A stretch of 36,684 nt of DNA from Methanoculleus marisnigri (GCA_002503885.1 DASQ01000150.1:1-36684), one strand, 5' to 3'. Counted from the first letter of the stretch, positions 7,913 through 16,136 are shown. Notes: generated by a model from the letters alone, not told the origin. Numbers and translations: made by a program.

Positions 7913-8905
7913 TCACATAAGGGCAGCACGTCCGCCTCCGGCATACGCCTCTACGAGTAGCCGGGTGCTCGCCTTCGCCTCACCGCCTCCGGGCACATAA
8001 TCCACTCCGTCGAGGGCGGCAACAATCGCCCGGACGGCTTTCGCATGCGACGGCCCATAGCCCCCTTCCAGGACGAGGGCAAGAGCCGCAGGACTCGCGG
8101 CCGCCAGCATCCCCGTCAGGGCTCCAAAGTCGTCCGGCCGGAGGAGGATCGAACCAAGCGGGTCGTCGAAGAGCGCATCCTGGCCTGCTGAGACCACCAC
8201 GAGGTCCGGCTTGAGGCGTCGGATTGCCGGGATGAAGACCTCCCCAAAGACCAGAGCGTAGTCGGCGCCGGTCGAGCCTGCCGCCAGCGGAGCGTTGATG
8301 GTGTACCCGAAGCCCGGGCCGACACCCTGCTCATCCGGCCACCCGGTCCCGGGGAAGAGCCCCGCCTGGTGGACCGAGCAGTAAAGCACCCGGTTCGAGG
8401 CGTAGAAGATCGCCTGCGTCCCGTTCCCGTGGTGCAGGTCCCAGTCCACGATCGCCACCCGGTCGACCCTGCGGAGCGCCCGGGCTGCCGCGACGGCAGC
8501 ATTGTTGAAGAGGCAGAACCCCATGGCCCGGTCCGGCACGGCATGGTGCCCCGGCGGACGGACCAGGGCAAAAGAGTGTTCGCCGTGGAGCGCCCGCTCC
8601 ACCGCTACAGAGGCTGCCCCCGCCGCATACAGGGCCGCATCGAACGACCCACGGGTGACGTACGTATCAGGATCGAGGTAGCAGACCCGGCCGGGGGGAC
8701 ACTCCCTGCAGAACGAGCGGATAGCCGCGATGTGCTGGTTCGTGTGCACCCGTGCCAGATCCGCGGGCGTCGCCTGTTCGGGGGCGATGCGACGGGCATC
8801 GGCCGGCAACCCGGCGAGGGCGGCCTCGAGGCGTGCCTGCGACTCGGGGTGGCCGGGATCGTCATGAGCCCGGAAGACATCCCCCGTCACGACCGAGTAC
8901 GGCAT
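7913..8905 (-). CDS. Histone deacetylase superfamily (acetoin utilisation/acetylpolyamine amidohydrolase-like) enzyme
   Basis: The product is 330 residues from ATG 8905; the frame is open farther up (ATG 8971), but MPYSVVTGDVFRAHDDPGHPE is the usual start of the family. The zinc-dependent deacetylase motifs are complete: RPPGHHA with the His pair at 120-121, VDWDLHHGNG with zinc ligands Asp156 and His158, SAGQDAL with Asp243, and LEGGYG at 280-284. Such enzymes remove acetyl groups from lysine side chains, polyamines or small molecules. In archaea possible targets include chromatin proteins such as Alba or histones, but the target here is unknown. No operon partner explains the role; the next gene downstream encodes a surface protein. 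Confidence 0.9.
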   Translation of the reverse strand: MPYSVVTGDVFRAHDDPGHPESQARLEAALAGLPADARRIAPEQATPADLARVHTNQHIAAIRSFCRECPPGRVCYLDPDTYVTRGSFDAALYAAGAASVAVERALHGEHSFALVRPPGHHAVPDRAMGFCLFNNAAVAAARALRRVDRVAIVDWDLHHGNGTQAIFYASNRVLYCSVHQAGLFPGTGWPDEQGVGPGFGYTINAPLAAGSTGADYALVFGEVFIPAIRRLKPDLVVVSAGQDALFDDPLGSILLRPDDFGALTGMLAAASPAALALVLEGGYGPSHAKAVRAIVAALDGVDYVPGGGEAKASTRLLVEAYAGGGRAALM

Positions 8906-9654
8906 GGTGATCGTTTGTGGGTTGTCGGCGCCGGATATGAATCTTGCCTGCCGGATGGGGACCGGGGGCATGGTGGCAGGGGATCCGACCTTAACGCAGT
9001 TGGCGGGGCTGTTCCCGGTTCAACCGGCATGCATGAGGTTCCCGACCGGTCCCCGCTGACCATAGCCGGGTGCCCTGAGGTAAAGTGATGAAAGGAATGC
9101 CGTTCGTGTACCGAAGGTGCAACTCAACGAGGAGGAGATCCAACGGCCCAGAGTATCCGGAGAACGAACTGTTGACCCTGATTGTTATGCCGATAACATA
9201 GGCATCCGGGGAACATACCCCCCATCCTGTTCCCTGGAGAGGGCCGGCACGGGGGTAGTGCTCCAGCATGTAACTGATAAGTGGTCTCAGAGAATCCAAC
9301 CGAATTACGGTGTGCACCAACCCGCGTTCATGACAAAAACTAACCTGGGGAGAAGACTTCCCTTATCGGGCTCTGGTGAAGCCCTATTCCGGCTGTCATT
9401 CTTCCCTGACGAGATTGATGCCGGACCCTGCCTGTCCCTGAGTTCGACCTTTCGTATGAAAATGGGTCACCTACATATTTTCATCCGGTATGCCTGTGGC
9501 CCCACGGGCATCATGTGGTTTTTCTCAAGCATGTCCTCATGCCGTGGACCATGGTGGCTATCGCCATGGGGGTGGGGCTGACGGGGAGGGGTCTCCCCCT
9601 CCCCTGTCTCCATCCCTGAAAGATGCGTGTAACCCCCACCCCGCCCGGCCTCCT

Positions 9655-9676
9655 CCCCCGCCCCCGGGGGCGGGGG
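9655..9676. repeat. Perfect 22-bp GC palindrome
   Basis: The sequence is C5-G-C5 followed directly by its complement G5-C-G5. It can form a cruciform or an 11-bp stem with essentially no loop. It lies in the hairpin-rich intergenic stretch and belongs to no gene. Confidence 0.85.
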
Positions 9677-10024
9677 CAGTCATGGCGATACGCGACGTTC
9701 CGGTAGGAACGGAACTTGAGCACCGGAGGTGCGTAGCCCAATAGAAAGCCGTGCCCCGGATTGCAATCAATCGGGAACACCCGGATGGGATCTTAACAAA
9801 GTATTATCCGTTGTTTCGTAGGGCACTACCGGCACGGGGGCAAGCGACCCCCGCAAATACGATAACCACTACGGCAACCGACCGTGCGGCCTCACCCTCG
9901 GGGAGACCGTGACAGCCCTGACCCGCTTCTTTTGCCCGACACTCTCCGGACACTTTAGGAATCGCCAGGTGAACCTGCATGCGTTGCCGGAACTCAGATC
10001 GAGTCTCCCGGTCCGTCCTCTCAT

Positions 10025-10038
10025 CCCGATCAATCGGG
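10025..10038. promoter_or_regulatory. Inverted repeat just upstream of the atpC TATA box
   Basis: CCCGAT and ATCGGG are separated by CA, a perfect 6-bp inverted repeat. It ends 6 bases before the TATA box of the atpC-atpD pair, in the position where archaeal activators or repressors often bind. No regulator can be named. Confidence 0.35.
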
Positions 10039-10044
10039 TGCGCA

Positions 10045-10050
10045 TTTATA
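10045..10050 (+). promoter_or_regulatory. TATA box of atpC
   Basis: TTTATA is centred about 26 bases before ATG 10074, so transcription probably starts at or next to the start codon and the mRNA would be leaderless. The AGGAGGGG that follows lies too far from the ATG to be its ribosome binding site. Confidence 0.5.
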
Positions 10051-10073
10051 GGAGGGGACGACAATAGGGTTCT

Positions 10074-11198
10074 ATGCCCCCGATGGGGTTGATCTCCCCC
10101 TCGTACATCTATGTCTGCACCCGGTTCCGGGTCCGCAGGACGACACTCCTTCCCCGTGAAGCGTACCTGCGGATCATGCGGATGAGCATACCGGAGGTTG
10201 TCGCCCACCTCGGCCGGCAGGAGTACGGACAGGAGATCATGGACCTCGCGCACGACTTCGCCGGCGCCCAGCTCATCGAAGAGGCGGTAAACCGCAACCT
10301 GGCGCGGTCGTTCCGGCACGCCATGGCGATCACCCCGGGGAACCTCCGGACCCTGACCGGGGAATACCTCAACCGGTGGGACATCGCGAACATCATGGCG
10401 ATCCTGCGGGGGACGGTCCACGGCATACCCCGGCGGCAGGTCCGCGACCTCCTCATCCCGGCGGGCGAGGTCGACAACGTGCTCCTCGACCGCCTCCTCG
10501 GTTTCACGACCTGCGAAGAGATTCTCGAGGCACTCCAGAACTGGCGGCTCTACCCGGTCCTTGCGGAATACTACCGGACCTGCGGAGAGCAGGGCATCTT
10601 TGCCCGTATCGAGAACGAGCTCTACCGGCAGTACTACGCCGGGCTGCTCAACCTCGGCACATCCGGGTGCAGCGGATGCCAGGAATTGCTCGCCTATCTC
10701 CGGTTCGAGATCGATATCACCAACATGGAGAACCTCATCCGGCTTCACTGCGGAGAAGAAGCATGCGATCTCACGCTCATCGACCAGACCATGATCCCGG
10801 GGGGCCGTATCCCCATCGCCTTCTTCCGCCGGCTCTACGGCATCGAGACGGAGGGAGAGTTCGTCAACGTCTTCCTCCAGACCGATATCGTCCCGGTTCT
10901 GGCCCAGGCGGTGCGGGAACTCCGGCAGGACCCGGGCTTCTCCAGCGTCGACGCCGCGGAACTGGTCTGGCAGCGGTGGCACCAGCACCGGCGGCCCATT
11001 CACGAGATCGAAATAGCGGTCACCCGCATCAGGCTTCACCACTTAGAGTCCCTCTCCCGGCGTCATCCGTTCTCGGTCCTGCCGGTGCTTGCATACCTGG
11101 AACGGAAGAAGTACGAGGTCTTCAACCTGCGGACAATCGCGCGAGGAAAAGCATTCGGTCTGCCGCCCGAGCGAATATGGCAGTATATCGTCCTGTAG
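10074..11198 (+). CDS. atpC: A-type ATP synthase subunit C (V-ATPase subunit d family)
   Basis: The product is up to 374 residues. SYIYVCTRFRVRRTTLLPREAYLRIMRM at the N-terminus and the later IARQ-like, Asn/Arg-rich helical repeats are typical of subunit C, which caps the membrane rotor and connects it to the central stalk. Three related helical segments of about 110 residues are visible; FTTCEEILEAL, LRFEIDITNMENLIRL and LRTIARGKAFGLPPERIWQYIVL are characteristic pieces. The last is the usual subunit C ending. The start is ATG 10074, supported by TATA spacing; ATG 10083 is an alternative. The gene is followed at once by subunit D and by no other ATPase subunit, unlike complete A-ATPase operons, which order the genes H-I-K-E-C-F-A-B-D. 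Confidence 0.9.
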   Translation: MPPMGLISPSYIYVCTRFRVRRTTLLPREAYLRIMRMSIPEVVAHLGRQEYGQEIMDLAHDFAGAQLIEEAVNRNLARSFRHAMAITPGNLRTLTGEYLNRWDIANIMAILRGTVHGIPRRQVRDLLIPAGEVDNVLLDRLLGFTTCEEILEALQNWRLYPVLAEYYRTCGEQGIFARIENELYRQYYAGLLNLGTSGCSGCQELLAYLRFEIDITNMENLIRLHCGEEACDLTLIDQTMIPGGRIPIAFFRRLYGIETEGEFVNVFLQTDIVPVLAQAVRELRQDPGFSSVDAAELVWQRWHQHRRPIHEIEIAVTRIRLHHLESLSRRHPFSVLPVLAYLERKKYEVFNLRTIARGKAFGLPPERIWQYIVL

Positions 11199-11207
11199 GT
11201 GAGTATC

Positions 11208-11852
11208 ATGCCGGTTGACGATATCAAACCCACCCGGTTCGGCCTCCTGATCGTCAGGCGGCGGATGGCGCTCGCCGAGCGGATACACCGACTGTTAGCG
11301 ATGAAGCTCGACGGCATGATGCTGGAACTGGTCAGACTCACCGACCAGACCGCCCGAGAGCGCAGGATGCTCGAAGAGCAATACAGCCGGGCACGGGAGA
11401 TGGTGGCAGTCGCCGCCATGATGGAGGGGGCTACGGGGGTGCTCCTTGCGGCGCTCTCGGTGGAGACCTCCCCCACCTACACGACCGGGCACAGGAACGT
11501 CTTTGGGGTACGACTCCCGGACCTCGAACCGGTGATGGTCAAAAAGACCCTCGCCCAGCGGGGTTACGGCATCCTCGGGACCTCGTCGGTCATTGATGAC
11601 GCCGCCGACGCCTACGAGGACCTTCTTATGGCCATCATCACAAGCGCCGAACTCGAAGGAGGGATCAAACGGCTGCTCGACGATATCGAACGAACCCGGC
11701 GGCGGGTGAACGCGCTGGAGTTCAAAGTAATCCCGGATCTTACAGAGACACTTCGGTTCATCGAGAATCAGCGCGACGAGATGGAGCGGCAGGAGTGGAC
11801 ACGGCTCCGGCGTATCAAAAAAATAAAGGTAAAGAGAGCAAGGAGCCCCTAG
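11208..11852 (+). CDS. atpD: A-type ATP synthase subunit D (central stalk)
   Basis: The product is 214 residues from ATG 11208, chosen over GTG 11199 because AGGTGA ends a few bases upstream. IKPTRFGLLIVRRRMALAERIHRLLAMKLDGMM at the N-terminus and RTRRRVNALEFKVIPDLTETLRFI near residues 163-187 are signature helices of subunit D, the coiled-coil rotor shaft. Known of the family: the N- and C-terminal helices pair to form the shaft inside the A3B3 head. The gene lies 9 bases after atpC and is clearly co-transcribed. It ends tail to tail with cmk, and the two stop codons share the palindrome CTAG at 11849-11852. No A, B, E, F, H, I or K subunit lies in the window. Confidence 0.92.
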   Translation: MPVDDIKPTRFGLLIVRRRMALAERIHRLLAMKLDGMMLELVRLTDQTARERRMLEEQYSRAREMVAVAAMMEGATGVLLAALSVETSPTYTTGHRNVFGVRLPDLEPVMVKKTLAQRGYGILGTSSVIDDAADAYEDLLMAIITSAELEGGIKRLLDDIERTRRRVNALEFKVIPDLTETLRFIENQRDEMERQEWTRLRRIKKIKVKRARSP

Positions 11853-12394
11853 AGGGCGCCGGCTTGCTGCTTCTGCAGGCACGCGATTGCGGCATCCACA
11901 ATCACGGCGAGGGCATCCACACCGAAGGTCTCGGACGAGAGGACGATATCATACGCCGAGAGGTCATCGATCTCGATACCGTAGTAGTTCCGGTAACGGA
12001 TGGCTTCCGAGCGCTGCCGGTTCTCAGTGTAGACCCGGGCCGCTTCTTCGTCCATCCCGTCACGGCCCGCTATCCGCTTTGCCCGGCAGGAGATCGATGC
12101 AGAGAGCCAGATCCGGAGATCGGCGTTCCCGACCATCCGGCCCGAGAGCCTGCCCTCGACGATGATGTTGCCGGCGCCCTCACCGATCTCTTTCTGCCGG
12201 GCGTCTATCATCCGGTCGACCGCGGGATCGCTCTCGGCGAACCTTCCGAACTCGGCGAGGTCCATGCCGTGCTCCCGGGCGAGCTGGCGGAAGACCTCTC
12301 CTGCGGAGATGAGGTCAAGCCCGTACTTCCCGGCCAGGTACCGGGCAAGCGAAGTGGTGCCGCTCCCCGGCAGGCCGCTGATAGTGATCCGCAT
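11849..12394 (-). CDS. cmk: Cytidylate kinase (archaeal type)
   Basis: The product is 181 residues from ATG 12394; the upstream TTG is not needed. RITISGLPGSGTTSLARYLA carries the P-loop at about residues 7-15. The CMP/dCMP-binding region follows (GLDLISAGEVFRQLA), and DEEAARVYTENRQRSEAIRYRNYYGI is the lid-type region of archaeal CMP kinases. The enzyme transfers phosphate from ATP to CMP or dCMP. The start overlaps the stop of the DUF106 gene by one base (TGATG). A kinase gene after secY, adk and DUF106 is the usual archaeal order. In many archaea cbf5 or eL14 genes come next, but here the operon stops. Confidence 0.93.
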   Translation of the reverse strand: MRITISGLPGSGTTSLARYLAGKYGLDLISAGEVFRQLAREHGMDLAEFGRFAESDPAVDRMIDARQKEIGEGAGNIIVEGRLSGRMVGNADLRIWLSASISCRAKRIAGRDGMDEEAARVYTENRQRSEAIRYRNYYGIEIDDLSAYDIVLSSETFGVDALAVIVDAAIACLQKQQAGAL

Positions 12395-13020
12395 CAAAGC
12401 CCTCCGATGTTGAGGGCCTTCCGGATCACCTGGCTGACGGTCAGCGAGCAGATCATGTACCAGATGATCCAGGCAGGGACGATCCAGAACGCGAAGTCCG
12501 AGAGGACGACAGTTCCGACGAAGGGCAAAACGATACCGTTCTGCAGGCTAATGGCGGTCGCCACGCCGACCGGCGGGAGCCGCAGGAGGAGCCAGAAGAA
12601 GATCGGCACCGACAACAGGAGGATGATCGCCATCGGGGTAAACTGCTGCCGGGATATGTCGAGCTGGTCCTGCATCATCCGGTCCTGTTTCCCCTGGAGT
12701 TTCTTGACCCTCTTTTCATCACCGGAGAGCTGGGCCTCGCGGAACTCCTTCTGGAACACCCGCATCTTCGCCTGCGTATCCTGCATCTTCTCGTAATCGA
12801 TGGTATACTTCTGGACGAGGGACGAGTACAGGCCCGTCGTGCCGGAGAGGATCAGGATCATGATGAAAAACGGCACGCCAAAACTATCGATAAAGGGGCC
12901 CAGCACTACATTCATCGCCGTACCGACCGTCACCCGTATCCATTCGACGCTGTACGAGAGCATCACGAGCATGGTAAAGATGAGGGCGATCGTCGGCCCT
13001 TGCTTCTTCAGGTCCACCAT
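12394..13020 (-). CDS. DUF106 membrane insertase-like protein (Oxa1/EMC3/TMCO1-related)
   Basis: The product is 208 residues with an N-terminal helix (IALIFTMLVMLSYSVEWI), a second one (FFIMILILSGTTGLYSSLV), a charged amphipathic stretch of about 50 residues (residues about 75-125, rich in Lys, Glu, Gln and Met) and three C-terminal helices. This layout is that of archaeal DUF106 proteins, which are related to YidC/Oxa1 and EMC3 membrane insertases. They are thought to help insert membrane proteins after synthesis. The gene sits between adk and cmk downstream of secY, its usual archaeal place. The MVDLKKQG start is accepted. Confidence 0.9.
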   Translation of the reverse strand: MVDLKKQGPTIALIFTMLVMLSYSVEWIRVTVGTAMNVVLGPFIDSFGVPFFIMILILSGTTGLYSSLVQKYTIDYEKMQDTQAKMRVFQKEFREAQLSGDEKRVKKLQGKQDRMMQDQLDISRQQFTPMAIILLLSVPIFFWLLLRLPPVGVATAISLQNGIVLPFVGTVVLSDFAFWIVPAWIIWYMICSLTVSQVIRKALNIGGL

Positions 13021-13026
13021 GTCAGG

Positions 13027-13611
13027 TTACCTCAGCACACCCACAAGGTCGTCGATGCCTCGTTCGAGCAGGAAGTTTTCGTTCCTGACGATCTTGATGG
13101 TGCAGCCGGTGTACATTGCATATGCCGCGGCAACGGCGCGGTTGAACTCCTGGTGCTCGGTGATCGCGCGGGCTCCTTCCATATCGCGGACCCGGGAATC
13201 ATCCCCGAGCCGGCGCATCAGGATCTGGTCAGGGTCGGTCTCCACCAGCACGACCATATCGGGCATCAGTTCGCGGAGCACCCATTCGGGCAGCCCCGCA
13301 AGGAACCCCGTCGGGGTCTTGACGCTGCTGTGCGTATCGATGATGATATTTGCATCCCCACTCATGGCGGCGATCCCCGACGCAGCCGCCTGCTGGAGGC
13401 GTTTCTGTGCATCTTTTCCAAGCTTGCGCATTTCATCGCGATTCGAGACCAGGTTCTCCTTCTGGGCTACGTCAAACATGAACGTACCGAAGTTGACGGC
13501 CGTGTAGCTAACGCCCTGGGCCGCCAGTCTCTCCATCGCACCGTTGATGACGGTGGTCTTCCCAACGCCGGGAACCCCCGTTACGACGACTTTCTTCCCC
13601 AACTCTATCAC
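13027..13611 (-). CDS. adkA: Adenylate kinase, archaeal type (AdkA)
   Basis: The product is 194 residues. KKVVVTGVPGVGKTTVING gives a P-loop at about residues 11-18, and DTHSSVKTPTGFLAGLPEWVL and LVETDPDQILMRRL are typical of the trimeric archaeal adenylate kinases, which differ from bacterial Adk. The start is GTG 13611 (V-I-E-L-G-K-K). The frame continues upstream, but a TATA-like box at 13635-13644 is centred 28 bases before GTG 13611, which indicates a leaderless message starting there. The enzyme equilibrates ATP and AMP with ADP. It follows secY after a 177-base gap that holds a terminator-like hairpin, so it probably has its own promoter. Confidence 0.92.
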   Translation of the reverse strand: MIELGKKVVVTGVPGVGKTTVINGAMERLAAQGVSYTAVNFGTFMFDVAQKENLVSNRDEMRKLGKDAQKRLQQAAASGIAAMSGDANIIIDTHSSVKTPTGFLAGLPEWVLRELMPDMVVLVETDPDQILMRRLGDDSRVRDMEGARAITEHQEFNRAVAAAYAMYTGCTIKIVRNENFLLERGIDDLVGVLR

Positions 13612-13634
13612 TCCATGTAGAATATAGTTCAGTG

Positions 13635-13644
13635 TAAAATAAAT
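13635..13644 (-). promoter_or_regulatory. TATA box of adkA
   Basis: On the minus strand this reads ATTTATTTTA, centred about 28 bases before the GTG at 13611. It supports both the GTG start and a separate promoter inside the secY-adk gap. Confidence 0.5.
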
Positions 13645-13730
13645 CCGCGCCTGAAAAGTAAGTCCTTTCGGAATCATTCCGGGCTGAACGATCGCGAGGA
13701 ACGTCCGGGTGGTAAAACGGATGTTGTGCG

Positions 13731-13790
13731 GTTTTGGGAAAAGAGAGCCGGATGGGCTCACTCCCGGGAGGAGAGTGGGCCTCCGAACTT
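13731..13790 (-). terminator. Probable terminator after secY
   Basis: Just after the SecY stop, the minus strand carries a hairpin built from CACTC and GAGTG around the palindrome CTCCCGGGAG (13759-13777), then CTCTCTTTTCCC. It lies before the adk promoter, so part of the ribosomal operon transcription may end here. Confidence 0.4.
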
Positions 13791-15222
13791 ACTCTTTCCC
13801 AAAGAATCCCCGCATGAACGGATACATCTCCATGATCTGCTGGCTTGCGATCTCCTCGTAGAGGCGGTAGGTGATACTCACTGCAAGCAGCAGCCCCGTT
13901 CCACCGACCGCACCGATCACACCAAAGAGGTTCGCGACAACCGAGAGGAGGCCGATGAACACACCGCCGATGACGGTGATCCTTGGTATGTAGCGGTCGA
14001 GGTACTTCTCAAGCACCTGTTCGTTCCGCCGGTAGCCGGGGATCTGCATCCCGCTTCTCTGGATCTGCCGGGCCACGTCCTTTGAGTCGAGGCCTGCAGT
14101 CTTGACCCAGAAGAGCGCGAAGATCGCACCCCCGACCACCATAACGGCGATATCGATGCCCATGCGCATGAGGATCTCCCAGGGGGCATGCCCGAGATCG
14201 GAGAGCCACCACATCCAGTCATGCGGCCGGTTGATGGGAGCGATATACCACATGAGGCCGTTGACCGGCGTCTGCCCCTGGAACGTGCCGAGGATCGTTA
14301 TCCCGGCGTTCGAGAGGAACATCCCGATCATCTGGATGTTCGCCTGCAGCACCCGAACCAGGATCATCGGCAGAACACTCGCGTAGATGAGCTTCACCGG
14401 GAACCGCGCGCGGGCGCCGCGGACAGCGGTATGCGCGAGCGGGATCTCGATACGGGTCGACTCCACGTAGACGATGACCATGAAGATCGCGACCGTCGTA
14501 ACGAGGGCAAGCATGTCCGTGCCGAAATACTCGAGGAAGTTTGCCCCCGACGTACCTATGGCGAACAGCCGCGGGAAGAACCCGATCGGGAAGGGATCCG
14601 TGCCCGTCTGCCAGTTCAGGAAACCGTTCACGAGGCCCTGCGAGACTCCCGCAACGATGAAGAGCCCCACACCCGAACCGACACCCCACTTGGTGACGAC
14701 CTCGTCCATCAGCACCACCAGGAGTCCGCCGAGGCAGAGCTGGAAGAAGATCAGGAGCGAGACCGTGAGCGTACTGCCGCCGAAGAACTGCGTTGCCACC
14801 GACGGGTCGGGCATCATCAGCCCGCTCGCGACCATGGGAAGCGCTTCGACGATGATCATCACGAAGATGAGCAGTTTCTGCAGGCCCATATACATGACCT
14901 GGCCGCGTGCATCGCTGGTATCGATCTGCAGGATTCCGGCGCCCTTGAGCAACTGCAGCACGATGGATGCGGTGACAATCGGCCCGATACCGAGATGCAG
15001 AAGCGAACCGCTTGCACCGGCAAGCAGGGCACGATATATTCCGAAAATATCCTGTGACTCCGGAGAGAGCCCGAAGATATCGATGTTGGTCAATGTGAAG
15101 TAGAGGAGCAGAATCGCAAGCGTCCACATAAGTTTATTCTTAAAATGGACGTGCCCCTCCGGACTTCGGACTGCAGGCATCGCTGCAAGGATGGGTTCAA
15201 ATCTATCCAGCAGATCTCCCAT
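13789..15222 (-). CDS. secY: Protein translocase subunit SecY
   Basis: The product is 477 residues with about ten hydrophobic helices. The plug and lateral-gate regions are recognisable: NKLMWTLAILLLYFTLTNIDIFGL at the start, LGIGPIVTASIVLQLLKGAG near residue 85, GVGSGVGLFIVAGV in the middle, and RIEIPLAHTAVRG and GMQIPGYRRNEQVLEKYLDRYIP near the end. SecY forms the membrane channel with SecE and SecG/Sec61beta, which are encoded elsewhere. It follows uL15 by 21 bases at the end of the spc block, its conserved place. The length suits archaeal SecY. Confidence 0.97.
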   Translation of the reverse strand: MGDLLDRFEPILAAMPAVRSPEGHVHFKNKLMWTLAILLLYFTLTNIDIFGLSPESQDIFGIYRALLAGASGSLLHLGIGPIVTASIVLQLLKGAGILQIDTSDARGQVMYMGLQKLLIFVMIIVEALPMVASGLMMPDPSVATQFFGGSTLTVSLLIFFQLCLGGLLVVLMDEVVTKWGVGSGVGLFIVAGVSQGLVNGFLNWQTGTDPFPIGFFPRLFAIGTSGANFLEYFGTDMLALVTTVAIFMVIVYVESTRIEIPLAHTAVRGARARFPVKLIYASVLPMILVRVLQANIQMIGMFLSNAGITILGTFQGQTPVNGLMWYIAPINRPHDWMWWLSDLGHAPWEILMRMGIDIAVMVVGGAIFALFWVKTAGLDSKDVARQIQRSGMQIPGYRRNEQVLEKYLDRYIPRITVIGGVFIGLLSVVANLFGVIGAVGGTGLLLAVSITYRLYEEIASQQIMEMYPFMRGFFGKE

Positions 15223-15243
15223 GGTTTCACCTAAAAAAGGAGA

Positions 15244-15669
15244 TCAGACGGTCGTTGCCTGACCGCCCATCTCCTCAATCTTTGCCCGGGCCCGTTCTGA
15301 AAACTCCCGGGCGGAGATGCTCATCTTGTGGGTGACTCTTCCGCCACCCAGCACCTTCTCGATGCCGATTTCGGTAGCATCGAGGGCAATGAGGTCTCCT
15401 TCCTGGCTTGCAAGCCCCTCACGGAGCAGTGTCTCGGCCATCTGGTCGATCTCCCCGATGTCAAGAGCGGATACCGGCACGGAAGTCTTGCTGACAAAAC
15501 CGTGCTTGCCGTTGGATATCTCGCCCTTCAGGTAGAAATGCGAGAAGCGGTGGTCCCGCTGCCCGGCTCTACCTCGTCCACCCCTGTTGCCAGCGCCACG
15601 CCGGTTCTTGTGCGTACCGCCACCACAGGTCCGTGAACCCCTATATTTCGATCGCTTGTTTACGGGCAT
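15244..15669 (-). CDS. rpl15: Large ribosomal subunit protein uL15
   Basis: The product is 141 residues from ATG 15669 (MPVNKRSKYRGSRTCGGG), with AGGTGA upstream; ATG 15678 in the same frame is less likely. The Gly/Arg-rich N-terminal extension (KNRRGAGNRGGRGRAGQ) binds 23S rRNA, and the globular part follows (VPVSALDIGEIDQ, VLGGGRVTHKMSISAREFS), as in archaeal uL15. It lies between uL30 and secY in the spc block. Confidence 0.95.
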   Translation of the reverse strand: MPVNKRSKYRGSRTCGGGTHKNRRGAGNRGGRGRAGQRDHRFSHFYLKGEISNGKHGFVSKTSVPVSALDIGEIDQMAETLLREGLASQEGDLIALDATEIGIEKVLGGGRVTHKMSISAREFSERARAKIEEMGGQATTV

Positions 15670-15674
15670 CAGTC

Positions 15675-16136
15675 TCACCTCATCTTGTAGAGGAGATCGT
15701 TGATCTGGGGGCCATAATAGCCGAGAGCTCCACCCTGCTGAAAGGTTCGCTTGATAGTTTTATAGCCCTTTCGTGGCGGGTGCAGTCTTAACACCGGCTT
15801 GATCTCCACCAGATCGCGAAAACTCGTCTCACCGCTGCAGAGCGCTGTTGCGAATTCATCGATGTCGGCATACGGGGTATGCGCACGGACGTAGTCGTCA
15901 GTCAGCTGGTCGTTCCCGGTCAGTCTGCCCCGGGTGTGCAGGAGGGTGGCCAGGGTCTCCCGGTCCACCTCGCCGTACGCCACGTAGTCCTTCACCTTGC
16001 GAATCATGCCCAGGTACGCAGGCGTATCGGGCACGAGGACGCAGTGGTTGACATGGTGCAGACGAAGCATCTTGAGGGTGTCCTTGATCTCGCGGTTGGT
16101 ATTGACCACGCCGCGCACCTGTACTACCGCGTACAT
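15675..16136 (-). CDS. rpl30: Large ribosomal subunit protein uL30
   Basis: The product is 153 residues from ATG 16136, where TGATG overlaps the uS5 stop by one base. MYAVVQVRGVVNTNREIKDTLKMLRLHHVNHCVLV is the uL30 core. The long C-terminal part (TLLHTRGRLTGNDQLTDDYV and LHPPRKGYKTIKRTFQQGG) is the archaeal/eukaryotic extension that bacteria lack. The frame is open far upstream, but that is shadow sequence inside the uS5 gene. Confidence 0.95.
   Translation of the reverse strand: MYAVVQVRGVVNTNREIKDTLKMLRLHHVNHCVLVPDTPAYLGMIRKVKDYVAYGEVDRETLATLLHTRGRLTGNDQLTDDYVRAHTPYADIDEFATALCSGETSFRDLVEIKPVLRLHPPRKGYKTIKRTFQQGGALGYYGPQINDLLYKMR

Larger units (their letters stand above)
8906..10073. other. 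Long intergenic region with many hairpins and no convincing gene
   Basis: About 1.17 kb separates the deacetylase gene from atpC. Open frames here have no recognisable protein features. The stretch from 9480 to 9720 is dense in inverted repeats: 9490-9511 (ATGCC with GGCAT plus inner pairs, followed by TTTTT at 9519-9523), 9583-9604 (GGGGAGGGG with CCCCTCCCC, 4-base loop), 9655-9676 (a perfect 22-base palindrome of C5GC5G5CG5), CGTTCC/GGAACG with a 4-base loop near 9695-9710, and GCACC/GGTGC with a 3-base loop near 9720-9732. I see no transposase, tRNA or CRISPR pattern. A structured RNA or remnants of a mobile element are possible. Confidence 0.5.

Noticed and set aside
9117..9581. 154-codon plus-strand frame in the intergenic region
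   Set aside because: The product is low-quality, with no domain or signal peptide, and it crosses hairpin sequences.
9804..11042. 412-codon minus-strand frame over atpC
   Set aside because: It overlaps most of the clear atpC gene on the other strand and has an unstructured Asp/Glu/Arg-rich product.
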